Shown one piece after another: positions 34,894-43,013 of a stretch of DNA of 64,000 nucleotides. A program made the translations under genes and the position numbers. The notes under the pieces are model-generated. The model searched no databases. It saw only the letters and a program-made list of their open reading frames with translations, and was not told the DNA's origin. Position 1 is the first letter of the stretch; every line of letters starts with the position of its first letter. The DNA lies in NCBI RefSeq assembly GCF_900231835.1, contig NZ_OCTN01000001.1, positions 1,107,747-1,171,746 of the forward strand, read 5' to 3'. This DNA comes from Pontivivens marinum. GTDB lineage: Bacteria > Pseudomonadota > Alphaproteobacteria > Rhodobacterales > Rhodobacteraceae.

Positions 34894-36147
34894 TTAGTCG
34901 GCGTAGTAATCGTCGAGGATAGCTTGCTCGGCAGCGGCGGCTTCGCTCAGGCTTTCGCCCGGCTCCTGCCCACCGATGTTGATCTGGCTAACCATATCGA
35001 CGAGCACCTGACGCTGGCTGCTCTCGTTCGCGAAGATCGTGGTGTGGGCATATTCCAGACCACGGATGAAGGGGCCGAAGACCTCGTCATTCGCGTTGTC
35101 ATCTGTCATGCCGACGGATGGTTTTGCGGGCAATTCGCCAACAACGTCCAACCAGACCTGCATCGCCTCGTCCGAGGTGATGAACTCCATGAACTTCACA
35201 GCTGCTTCCAGCTTCTCGCCTTCTGCCTTGGATGTGATCGCGTTCACCCAGTAGGAGGAGTAGTTCGACTGCGTACCATCAGCGGCAGCAGGCAGTTCGG
35301 TCACACCCCAGCGCAGACCGCGCTGATCAGCCAGCGATCCAATGCGGAACGAACCGTCGATATGCATCGCGGCGCGGCCTGCCTTGAACGCGGCCTGTGG
35401 CTCATCCATGAACCCTTCGATCGTGACGCCATGCTCGGACTGCAAGCCGGTGTAGTAATCGAGAGCGGCACGGCCGGCCTCGGTGTCGTAGTTCACAGTC
35501 TGATAATCGTCGAGGTAAGGCTCACCACCGAACTGACGGATCAGGACTTCGCGGAACCAGTGGTGATCCTGCGCGGTCATGCCGGTTGTGATGCCGACCT
35601 GTGTGATGTTGCCGGCGCCGTCACGCTCGGTCGTGGCAGCGGCAACTTCGACCAGTTCGTCCAATGTGGTGGGCGGCTCAACACCGGCAGCTTCGAGCAG
35701 ACGCTCGTTATAGAACAGGGCGAGCGAGCGCACTGCGGTGGGCAGCGCGTAGTAAACGCCGTCCTTTTTCATCGCGCCGACCATCGGGAAGAATTCCGCG
35801 TCGATCACGTCTGGATCAAATGTATCTGTTGGCAGCGGCTGGATCAGGCCTGCCTCGATGTAATCGTTCAACCAACCGTAGAACAGCTGAACAACATCGG
35901 GGCCTTCGCCCGCTGGGATCGCTGCTGCGACCTTTGTGCGGTAATCGGCATAGGGGAAGTGGGTCATCGTGACGGTGATGTCAGGATTCTCTTCCTCAAA
36001 CGACGCGATCAGTTGCTCCATCGCTTCGACGCGGGCGTCGAAGAAATATTGCCAATATTCAATTTCGACGTCAGCCGAGGCCGCGCCAGGCAACAGAGCC
36101 GCGGTCGCGGCCCCTGCTAGGATCAGTGACTTAAGTTTATTGCGCAT
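34894..36147 (-). CDS. Extracellular sugar-binding protein of an ABC importer (CUT1)
   Basis: A 417-residue periplasmic solute-binding protein with a clear signal peptide (residues 1-25, MRNKLKSLILAGAATAALLP then a GAASA cleavage region). The mature part has the family features EYWQYFFDARVEAMEQLIASFEEENPDITV, GEGPDVVQLFYGWLNDYIEAGLIQPL and AFKAGRAAMHIDGSF. It is the first gene of the leftward operon and faces the ROK regulator across 126 bases. The ligand is unknown; the neighbours suggest an amino-sugar conjugate. Confidence 0.93.
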   Translation of the reverse strand: MRNKLKSLILAGAATAALLPGAASADVEIEYWQYFFDARVEAMEQLIASFEEENPDITVTMTHFPYADYRTKVAAAIPAGEGPDVVQLFYGWLNDYIEAGLIQPLPTDTFDPDVIDAEFFPMVGAMKKDGVYYALPTAVRSLALFYNERLLEAAGVEPPTTLDELVEVAAATTERDGAGNITQVGITTGMTAQDHHWFREVLIRQFGGEPYLDDYQTVNYDTEAGRAALDYYTGLQSEHGVTIEGFMDEPQAAFKAGRAAMHIDGSFRIGSLADQRGLRWGVTELPAAADGTQSNYSSYWVNAITSKAEGEKLEAAVKFMEFITSDEAMQVWLDVVGELPAKPSVGMTDDNANDEVFGPFIRGLEYAHTTIFANESSQRQVLVDMVSQINIGGQEPGESLSEAAAAEQAILDDYYAD

Positions 36148-36229
36148 GTTCTGCGTCTCCCTGTTGTGGGGCCAGTACCAAGGGGGGCGTGGCCATAGCG
36201 TCGGTTCTCGCGCTGGAAACGAGCTTGTA

Positions 36230-36259
36230 TCAATTCAGTTGAATAATCAACCCAGTTGA
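36230..36259. promoter_or_regulatory. Tandem near-palindromes, probable ROK regulator operator
   Basis: Two copies of a 13-bp near-palindrome, TCAATTCAGTTGA (36230-36242) and TCAACCCAGTTGA (36247-36259), sit 17 bases apart in the gap between the divergent importer operon and the ROK gene. The second has perfect 5-bp arms. It ends 14 bases before the ROK start. They are good candidates for auto- and cross-regulation of both units. Confidence 0.65.
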
Positions 36260-36273
36260 TTTAATAGTTGGGA

Positions 36274-37452
36274 ATGAGATTTGAAAACGGACAAACTGGT
36301 GCGAATGGCGAACGGTCGCGGGTGCATAACCGGCAACTGGTGCTGGGTCGTATCCTGTCAGCAGGCGTTATGGGGCGGGCCGAAATTGCGCGCGCCTCGG
36401 GGTTGAGCACGCAGGCGGTCAGCAAGATCATCGCGACATTAGAGGCAGACGGCCTGTTGATGCAGGACGGCACCCGATCCGCGGGGCGTGGTTTGCCCGC
36501 CGCCCTATATGCGGTGAACCCTGATGGTGGATACGCACTGGGATTCGAGGTGCGACCCGATGCGATTCTAGGCGCGATTCTGGACCTGCGCGGCACACAG
36601 ATTGCCACTGCGCGGGAACGTGTCATTGCCGCCGGGCCGCAGGAAACGGCAACGATAATTACGGCGATGCGTGATGCATTGGCTGCAAAGGCAGGCATCG
36701 ACGCGACCCGTATTCTGGGCGCAGGCGTTGCGCTGCCAGGTCCGTTTGGCCGCACAGGTTTGAGCGAGGAGGCCAGCGCGCTGCCCGGATGGGAGGGTGT
36801 AGACCCCGTTGCCCTGATCGGCGACGCGCTGGATCTGCCGGTTACGGTTGAGAATGACGCCAACGCCGCCGCCATGGCCGAACGGATCGGTGGTGCGGCT
36901 GAGGGGCACGCCACCTATGGCTACCTGTATTTCGGTGCGGGCCTTGGGCTTGGGCTGCTCAGCGGGGGGCATCTGGTGACGGGTGCGTTTGGCAATGCCG
37001 GCGAAATTGGACACTTGCCACTGGCTGGTGATGGCGTGTTGCTGGAGCGGGCCGTGTCGCGGCTCAGCCTTGTCGCGCGGCTGGAGGCGGCGGGCGTGGA
37101 CGCCCCCGATATCGACACGCTGGGCGCATTGGCGCGGGCGGATCATCCCATCGTGCGCCAGTGGATCGCAGATGCGGCGGGCCCATTGGCGCGCGCTGTT
37201 CATGTGGTGGAAACGCTGTTCGATCCCGAAACGGTCATCCTTGGCGGTGCTATGCCCGAGGAGATTTTGCGTGATTTGGTACAGGCGGCAGAACTGCCTG
37301 CCTCGTCCATTTCAAACCGGACGGATCGCACCGTTCCGCGCCTGATTTGTGGTCGCACCGGACGGCTGGTCGCCGCTGGCGGGGCAGCTGCACTTGTTCT
37401 CAACCGATTATTCACACCGCGATTTGCGCCGGTGGCACCAACATTACAATGA
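36274..37452 (+). CDS. ROK-family transcriptional regulator
   Basis: A 392-residue ROK repressor-like protein. The N-terminal winged helix has GRAEIARASGLSTQAVSKIIATLEADGLL. The sugar-kinase-like part follows, with GAGVALPGPFGR, the catalytic-like VENDANAAAMAERIGG and FGAGLGLGLLSGGHLVTGAFGNAGEIGHLPL. The usual zinc-binding CxCGxxGC motif after the last block is absent (GDGVLLERAVS follows), so it may lack metal. The ATG at 36274 is chosen over TTG at 36268; no clear ribosome site exists, so it may be leaderless. It probably senses the imported sugar. Confidence 0.88.
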   Translation: MRFENGQTGANGERSRVHNRQLVLGRILSAGVMGRAEIARASGLSTQAVSKIIATLEADGLLMQDGTRSAGRGLPAALYAVNPDGGYALGFEVRPDAILGAILDLRGTQIATARERVIAAGPQETATIITAMRDALAAKAGIDATRILGAGVALPGPFGRTGLSEEASALPGWEGVDPVALIGDALDLPVTVENDANAAAMAERIGGAAEGHATYGYLYFGAGLGLGLLSGGHLVTGAFGNAGEIGHLPLAGDGVLLERAVSRLSLVARLEAAGVDAPDIDTLGALARADHPIVRQWIADAAGPLARAVHVVETLFDPETVILGGAMPEEILRDLVQAAELPASSISNRTDRTVPRLICGRTGRLVAAGGAAALVLNRLFTPRFAPVAPTLQ

Positions 37453-37462
37453 GGGAATTATC

Positions 37463-39766
37463 ATGACGCCAGACCAGTCTCGTATCGCCGCTGAACGGAC
37501 AGCACCGCGCATCGTCAGACTGGGTCAGGCGCTCAGCGCGCTGCGATCAGTTGTTGGGTTTATGAATACCGGCGCCCATCCTGACGATGAAACCTCGGCC
37601 ATGTTGGCGGCCATGCGGTTTCGCGACGGTATCGCGCTGAGCTATGCGTGCTCGACCCGGGGTGAGGGCGGCCAGAACGATATCGGGCGCGAATCCGGTC
37701 CGGTGCTGGGCACATTGCGCACGGCAGAGATGGAGCAAGCCTCGGCCGTTCTGGACATGAACATGTATTGGTTGAGCCAGCGCCCCAACGATATTCACGA
37801 TTTCCGGTTCTCCAAAAGCGGTAAGGAAACGCTGGCAATCTGGGGCCGCGAACGCACGCTGGCCCGTTTTGTGCACATCATCCGGTTGGAGCGCCCAGAC
37901 GCGATCTGCCCGACCTTCCTCGACGTGCCGGGGCAGCATGGCCATCACCGTGCGATGACCGAACTGGCCCATGACGTGTTTGCAGCGGCGGCTGATCCTG
38001 CCTTTGACAGCGATTTGCCGGTTTGGCAGGTGTCCAAGCTATACCTGCCCGCATGGTCCGGCGCGGGTCAGGCCTATGATGATGATCTGCCGCCCCCGCC
38101 GGCCACGATGGTGGTTCCGGGCGGTATTGACCCGCTGACGGGGTGGAGTTTTGAGCGGATCGGCCAGCAATCGCGCGCCTATCACCGCACACAGGCCATG
38201 GGCAATTGGGTTCCGGCGGGCAGTGAGCGTGAATTCCCGCTGCATCTGGCCGCCACGCGGTTGAGCGGTGTGGACACAGCAATCACTGATGGTTTGCCCT
38301 CCTGTCTGGCCGATCTGGCGGATCACGCGGCATTGGCCCAAGCGGATGCAGCGATTGGGCAGGCTGCGGCGGGCTTCCCCGTTGGTGATGCGATTTGTGG
38401 GCCGGCTGCGGCGGCTCTGCATGCGGTTCGGGTTGCGGAAGCCGCGATGTCTGATGCGGAAACCGCGCTGCACGGTCACCGCCTCCAACGGGTGCAGCGC
38501 CAGTTGACCCGCGTTCTGGCCGAGGCATCGGGGCTGGAGGTGCACGCACGCGTTCACCCTGTCATCCTGCGCCCCGGTGATGTGGCAGCGGTTACCGTGG
38601 AAGCACGCGCCGGCACCACGACGCCGGAAACGACTGTGGTGACTGAAGGGGATTGGAGCTTGTCCGACGGTGGCCTGGTTGCGCCTGCGACCTATAGCGA
38701 CCCCTATCCTGATATCTGGTGTGCGGGCCAACCCGATGCGCCTTGTGTTGAGGTCCGCTTTAACGTTGCCGGTGTCGATGCCGTGCAGCGCATCGCGTTC
38801 GAGGCGCCGCCAGTGGTTGTGCCTGCCGTAACAGGGATGGTTGCGCCATCCGGCGTGCTGATAAATCGCGCCGCCCCGCGTGAGGTTTCCGTCGCGGTGC
38901 GTGAGGTCACGCCGGCCGGCGCGACGCCGACCTTTGACCTGCCTACGGGTTGGGCAATGACGGAAAACGGCATGCTGGACGTGCCTGATGATGCGCAGCC
39001 CGGCACCTATGAGGCGCGCCTGATGCTGGACGGAATGCCGGCTGATACGTTGAGCCTGATGGCCTATCCCCATGTTGCCACCCGCGCCTTTGCCGCGCCT
39101 GCGACGCTGCGGGTTTGTGTGCTGGATGCGGTGCTGCCCAAGGTAAAGATCGCCTATGTCGGTGGCGGAAATGACAATGTCGCCCATTGGTTGCGTGCCA
39201 TGGGTCTGGACGTTGAGGAGCCTGATAACGAGGCGCTGATCGCGGATCTCGATCAATTCGATACGGTGGTTATCGGTATTTTCGCGGTGCGGTTCCGCGG
39301 GCTGACCGATATCATGGCCAAGCTGCGTGAATGGGTTGAGGCCGGCGGCACATTGCTGACGCTGTATCATCGCCCATGGGATGACTGGGATGCGAATGTG
39401 GTGCCGCCACGGATGCTGGAAATCGGTTCGCCCTCGCTGCGGTTCCGCGTGACCAATGCGCAGGCGGATGTTGATGTGCAGCAGCCGCAGCACCCGCTGT
39501 TCAACACGCCCAACGTGATCGCAGATGCCGATTGGCAGGATTGGGACAAGGAACGCGGCCTGTATTTCGCCAAATCATGGGACGAGGTCTATACCCCGCT
39601 GCTGTCCCTGCATGATCCGGATGAGGCCCCGTTGCAGGGCGCCTTGCTCAGCGCGGATATTGGCGCGGGCCGGCACACACATTGTGCGCTGAACCTGCAC
39701 CATCAGATGCAATCACTGACCCCCGGTGCGTTCCGCCTGATGGCGAACCTCGTGGCGAAACGGTAG
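37463..39766 (+). CDS. PIG-L family deacetylase with Ig-like and ThuA/GATase-like domains
   Basis: A 767-residue protein in three parts. Residues about 25-260 are a PIG-L/LmbE zinc deacetylase with GAHPDDETSAML and GQHGHHRAM, the family that removes acetyl groups from N-acetylglucosamine-containing compounds. Residues about 330-570 are beta-rich and proline-rich (Ig/NEW3-like). Residues about 575-767 resemble a ThuA/glutamine-amidotransferase-like fold (KIAYVGGGNDNVAHWLRAMGLDV, LREWVEAGGTLLTLYHRP). There is no signal peptide, so it acts in the cytoplasm. The ATG at 37463 has GAGGGA before it and follows the ROK gene by 10 bases. Confidence 0.85.
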   Translation: MTPDQSRIAAERTAPRIVRLGQALSALRSVVGFMNTGAHPDDETSAMLAAMRFRDGIALSYACSTRGEGGQNDIGRESGPVLGTLRTAEMEQASAVLDMNMYWLSQRPNDIHDFRFSKSGKETLAIWGRERTLARFVHIIRLERPDAICPTFLDVPGQHGHHRAMTELAHDVFAAAADPAFDSDLPVWQVSKLYLPAWSGAGQAYDDDLPPPPATMVVPGGIDPLTGWSFERIGQQSRAYHRTQAMGNWVPAGSEREFPLHLAATRLSGVDTAITDGLPSCLADLADHAALAQADAAIGQAAAGFPVGDAICGPAAAALHAVRVAEAAMSDAETALHGHRLQRVQRQLTRVLAEASGLEVHARVHPVILRPGDVAAVTVEARAGTTTPETTVVTEGDWSLSDGGLVAPATYSDPYPDIWCAGQPDAPCVEVRFNVAGVDAVQRIAFEAPPVVVPAVTGMVAPSGVLINRAAPREVSVAVREVTPAGATPTFDLPTGWAMTENGMLDVPDDAQPGTYEARLMLDGMPADTLSLMAYPHVATRAFAAPATLRVCVLDAVLPKVKIAYVGGGNDNVAHWLRAMGLDVEEPDNEALIADLDQFDTVVIGIFAVRFRGLTDIMAKLREWVEAGGTLLTLYHRPWDDWDANVVPPRMLEIGSPSLRFRVTNAQADVDVQQPQHPLFNTPNVIADADWQDWDKERGLYFAKSWDEVYTPLLSLHDPDEAPLQGALLSADIGAGRHTHCALNLHHQMQSLTPGAFRLMANLVAKR

Positions 39767-40630
39767 ATGAGCCAACCGCGTAACCTATCCGGTGGTGCTT
39801 GGCTGATTGCGGATATGTCGCTCAACATCTGGGCGCTGGTGATTGTGAAATCGATGGGGTTGGACATCCCGTCGGTGCAACTGGTGTTTTTACGGGCGCT
39901 GTCGGGCCTCGTGCTGATCCTGCCGTGGATCTGGGTCGCGCGGGACCGGTTTCGCGGGCTGGATAACCTGCCGCTGCATGCATTGCGGGTGGGGCTGTCG
40001 GCAGTGACGTTGACCTCCAGCTTCTTTGCCGTGGCGCGATTGCCGCTGGCGCTGTTCAGCGCGATCCAGTTCACGCGACCTGTTGTCACCATGGTTCTGG
40101 CCACGCTGATCCTGCGCGAGGTTATACCGCGCCGGCGCTGGTGGGCCGCTGCTGCGGCGCTGGTCGGGGCGGGCATTGCCATCGGGCCGACCGGCGCGGA
40201 ATGGAGCTGGGGCCTGCCGGCCGCCGGCTTGGTGGTTCTGTCGGGTACGGGCGCGATTATCGTGACGCGACGACTGCATGCGGCACCGCGTGTGGTGATG
40301 ATGACGTTCTACACCGCCGGCCTTGCCGTTTGTACCGCGCCATTCGCGCTGACCGGATGGGTGCCGGTGCCTGCGGGCGACTGGCCGACATTGCTAGCCA
40401 TTGGTGTGTTTGCTCAATCGGCGCAGTTCTGCTTCCTCGCCGCGCATGCACGGGCCGAGGCGGGGTTCCTGTCGGTGCTGGGTTATCTATCGTTGCCGCT
40501 GACGACGACAATCGGGTTCCTGATCTTTGGTGAGGCACCCGAGGCACGGTTCTATCTAGGGGCGGCCTTTATCATCGCCAGCGCACTGGCCGTTGCGGCA
40601 CGGCCCCGCGCGACCCGGCAGAAAATCTGA
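39767..40630 (+). CDS. DMT-superfamily permease (EamA domains)
   Basis: A 287-residue protein with ten hydrophobic helices in two EamA repeats, typical drug/metabolite transporters. It starts immediately after the PIG-L stop, so it is in the same unit as the ROK and PIG-L genes and may export a product of the pathway. The substrate is unknown. Confidence 0.85.
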   Translation: MSQPRNLSGGAWLIADMSLNIWALVIVKSMGLDIPSVQLVFLRALSGLVLILPWIWVARDRFRGLDNLPLHALRVGLSAVTLTSSFFAVARLPLALFSAIQFTRPVVTMVLATLILREVIPRRRWWAAAAALVGAGIAIGPTGAEWSWGLPAAGLVVLSGTGAIIVTRRLHAAPRVVMMTFYTAGLAVCTAPFALTGWVPVPAGDWPTLLAIGVFAQSAQFCFLAAHARAEAGFLSVLGYLSLPLTTTIGFLIFGEAPEARFYLGAAFIIASALAVAARPRATRQKI

Positions 40631-40651
40631 TCATACGGGGTGCGCCTAAAG

Positions 40652-40665
40652 TATTGTAAACAATA
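40652..40665. promoter_or_regulatory. Short inverted repeat upstream of the DUF4178 operon
   Basis: TATTGT-AA-ACAATA, a perfect 6-bp palindrome in the 85-base gap after the DMT gene. It could be an operator or part of the promoter of the DUF4178-DUF350 operon. Confidence 0.35.
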
Positions 40666-40715
40666 GGGGCGCCGCCCTGCTTGCGATGTATCGTAAAATG
40701 CGCAGGATGGCGCCT

Positions 40716-41327
40716 ATGAGCACCCTGAACTGTCCGAACTGCGGAGCGGCCGTAGAACCAGAGCTTGCCTGCGTTCGGATGAGCACATGCACCTCATGCG
40801 GTACAGCGCTGCTATTGAACGATGCAGTTGTGCAAATCGCCGGTAGTGGTGGTGTTATGCATGACGTGCCCCTGCTGTTCGGTTTGGGTGATGACGTGCG
40901 GATCGGGCATAGGGTTTTCCACGTGCGCGGCCATGTGCGCTATTCCTACGGGCGCGGCACATGGGATGAATTCTGGTGCACCGATGCGGATGATGATCCG
41001 GTCTGGATCTCGATTGATGAGGGTGATGTCGCCGTGCAGCGCGCCACAAACCCGCCGAGCCGCCAAACGAAATTCGGTGGCTACCGCGTGGGTGAGGGGC
41101 TGGCTATCGATCGGGACGACTTCACCGTGGTTGAGGTGGAGACCGCCGAATGCATTGCCGTACAGGGCCAATTTGATGAGGTGATCCGCGTCGGCGACAC
41201 CCATAAATTCGTGAACGCGGAGGGCTTGCGGGGGCACCTACTGTCCGGTGAAACGTGGGATGGTGGCGAAAAATGGTTCCTTGGCCGGTGGCATGATCCC
41301 TTTGATATCAAGGTGCAGCGTTTATGA
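40716..41327 (+). CDS. DUF4178 protein with N-terminal zinc ribbon
   Basis: A 203-residue protein. CPNCG and CTSCG in the first 30 residues form a four-cysteine zinc ribbon. The rest resembles DUF4178, a beta-rich domain of unknown function, with a basic GHVRYSYGRGTWDEFWCTDADDDPVWISIDEGD segment. The best start is ATG 40716, with AGGATGG upstream, although ATG codons exist from 40686. It overlaps the next DUF4178 gene by 4 bases, so the two proteins may act together. Confidence 0.8.
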   Translation: MSTLNCPNCGAAVEPELACVRMSTCTSCGTALLLNDAVVQIAGSGGVMHDVPLLFGLGDDVRIGHRVFHVRGHVRYSYGRGTWDEFWCTDADDDPVWISIDEGDVAVQRATNPPSRQTKFGGYRVGEGLAIDRDDFTVVEVETAECIAVQGQFDEVIRVGDTHKFVNAEGLRGHLLSGETWDGGEKWFLGRWHDPFDIKVQRL

Positions 41328-42607
41328 GCCGCACATCTGACCTTTCCGCGGTTAACTGCACCGAATGCGGGGCCGGCCTCGATATTCTGGGCGGGGGGCG
41401 TGTGACAACGCATATCTGCCCGTATTGCGGGGCGGAACTGGACGCCAATGACAGTTATAAAGTGCTGGCAAAATTCGCCAATATGCAGCGCCCCGATACC
41501 CCGTTTTCACTGGGCCAGCGGGGGCGGCTATATGATGTTGATTGGACGATCATCGGCACAATCGGTCATGTGGAGCGGTATCGTGGCCGCGAATGGCGTT
41601 GGGTCGATCACCAGCTCTATTCCCCAACCCATGGCTATGCGTGGCTAACTTATGAGGATGGGCACTACGCCTTTACCCGCCGTATTCGCGATGGTGGCTG
41701 GCTGTCCTCGCAACGGGTGGAGTCGTCCGATAATCCGCCGAAAATCTCGTATCACGGCCAGAAATTCACCTATTATGAAACCACCAACAGCTGCAGCGAT
41801 TTCGTTGAGGGTGAGTTCACATGGCGGCCCAAGCTAGGGCGGGAAACCGTCTCGGTTAGCGTGCTGGGCGATGATGCGATGCTCTCATTCGAGCAAAGCG
41901 CGCAGGAGCGTGAGGTTTATCGCAGCGTTTACGTGACGGCGCAGCAGGTAAAGGCCGGCTTCGACATCACGTTGCCTGCCCGCGCCGCCGACCCGCACCC
42001 GTTGAAACCGGTTAAGCGGTCGGTGAATTCGAATTTTATCATCGCAGCTTCGGCCATATCTGCGGTGATTGCCGTTGTTCTGGGCCTTAGCTTTACGGCC
42101 GGCTCGGGACAGGTTGTTTTGCCGCAAACAACCCTTACAGCCCGTGATTTTCCGGTGGAGATTCCCTTTACCGTCACGGATACGGACCGCTTGGTGGAAA
42201 TTCAGATTACTGCGGACCTTAACAATTCATGGCTGTGGACGGATATCGAGGTAACAGACCCCGAGGATATCCCGCTATTCGAGGCCGGCCGTGAGGTCAG
42301 CTATTATTACGGTCGTGAGGATGGTGAATCCTGGCGTGAGGGATCGCGCAGCAGTTCAATCCGGTTCCGGCCCACAATGGCGGGTGAATATGCGCTGGAT
42401 ATTGATGTCGCTGAATCGGGGCGTGGAGAGGTTTCAGACGGGCAGTTAGGGTACAGTTACACCCGCGTTTCTGTTGCGCAGGGTGTTGCCTCCGGCGTTA
42501 TGCTCTTTGTTGCGGCATTTATGTTCGTGGTGATTGCGGGTCTGCAAATCGGCTGGCGGGCCTTTAAGTACAAGCGCCGCTTTGCCGGTGGCGATTGGTC
42601 GGAATAG
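41324..42607 (+). CDS. Membrane-anchored DUF4178 protein with zinc ribbon
   Basis: A 427-residue protein. CTECG and CPYCG form an N-terminal zinc ribbon, followed by a DUF4178-like domain (LGQRGRLYDVDWTIIGTIGHVERYRGREWRWVDHQLYSP). A transmembrane helix (NFIIAASAISAVIAVVLGLSF, about residues 230-250) precedes an extracytoplasmic beta domain of about 135 residues, and a second helix (VASGVMLFVAAFMFVVIAGLQIGW) near the C-terminus brings the tail back. It looks like a sensor or scaffold with both cytosolic and periplasmic domains. It is the second gene of the operon. Confidence 0.8.
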   Translation: MSRTSDLSAVNCTECGAGLDILGGGRVTTHICPYCGAELDANDSYKVLAKFANMQRPDTPFSLGQRGRLYDVDWTIIGTIGHVERYRGREWRWVDHQLYSPTHGYAWLTYEDGHYAFTRRIRDGGWLSSQRVESSDNPPKISYHGQKFTYYETTNSCSDFVEGEFTWRPKLGRETVSVSVLGDDAMLSFEQSAQEREVYRSVYVTAQQVKAGFDITLPARAADPHPLKPVKRSVNSNFIIAASAISAVIAVVLGLSFTAGSGQVVLPQTTLTARDFPVEIPFTVTDTDRLVEIQITADLNNSWLWTDIEVTDPEDIPLFEAGREVSYYYGREDGESWREGSRSSSIRFRPTMAGEYALDIDVAESGRGEVSDGQLGYSYTRVSVAQGVASGVMLFVAAFMFVVIAGLQIGWRAFKYKRRFAGGDWSE

Positions 42608-42615
42608 GATAGGCC

Positions 42616-42777
42616 ATGAACCCTGTACGCATCATCTTTCTAATCTTTTGCGCGGCGGCACTGGGTGGCGCGGCCTATGTTTCCACATCAGGGATGGGCG
42701 GTGAAAGCCGCGATCTGATCACTTCGGTACGGGTGGGCAGTGGCGGCACCGCCGGTTTGCATTCTCAAGTCAAATAA
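42616..42777 (+). CDS. Small membrane or secreted peptide (53 residues)
   Basis: An ATG at 42616, 8 bases after the DUF4178 stop with AGG just before it, opens a 53-codon frame. It has a hydrophobic N-terminal helix (RIIFLIFCAAALGGAAYVS) and a glycine/serine-rich tail. It lies between the DUF4178 and DUF350 genes with short spacing and the same direction, which supports a real gene. No family match is recognised. Confidence 0.6.
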   Translation: MNPVRIIFLIFCAAALGGAAYVSTSGMGGESRDLITSVRVGSGGTAGLHSQVK

Positions 42778-42788
42778 GGGGACGACCC

Positions 42789-43013
42789 ATGGACCTATTT
42801 TCTGCAATCGAACTGGCCGAAGTTGTCAGCACGGTTTTCTATACATTTATGGGCATGATCCTGATGTTCGGCGCGTGGAAGTTCCTCGACTGGATCACGC
42901 CCTTTCCGATTATGAAGGAAATTGAGGAGGATCAGAACGTCGCGCTGGCCATCGTGATCGGCCTGCTATTTGTGGCGATGGCGATTATTATCGCGGCTGT
43001 CATCCTTTCATGA
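42789..43013 (+). CDS. Short DUF350 membrane protein
   Basis: A 74-residue protein with two transmembrane helices (STVFYTFMGMILMFGAWKFLDWITPF and ALAIVIGLLFVAMAIIIAAVI) joined by PIMKEIEEDQNVA. This is one half of the usual 130-residue DUF350/YjfL protein. It overlaps the spermidine-synthase-like gene by 4 bases. DUF350 genes are repeatedly found beside polyamine-transfer genes, but no function is established. Confidence 0.82.
   Translation: MDLFSAIELAEVVSTVFYTFMGMILMFGAWKFLDWITPFPIMKEIEEDQNVALAIVIGLLFVAMAIIIAAVILS

Noticed and set aside
34861..36120. 419-codon frame antisense to the sugar-binding protein gene
   Set aside because: It is a shadow of a well-supported gene in high-GC DNA; it has no domain pattern.
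36239..36252. FNR box in the ROK/importer gap
   Set aside because: The half sites TTGA and TCAA are spaced by 4 bases rather than 6; the sequence is better explained by the tandem palindromes.
38039..39493. 484-codon frame antisense to the PIG-L gene
   Set aside because: Arginine- and histidine-rich shadow of the real gene, without motifs.
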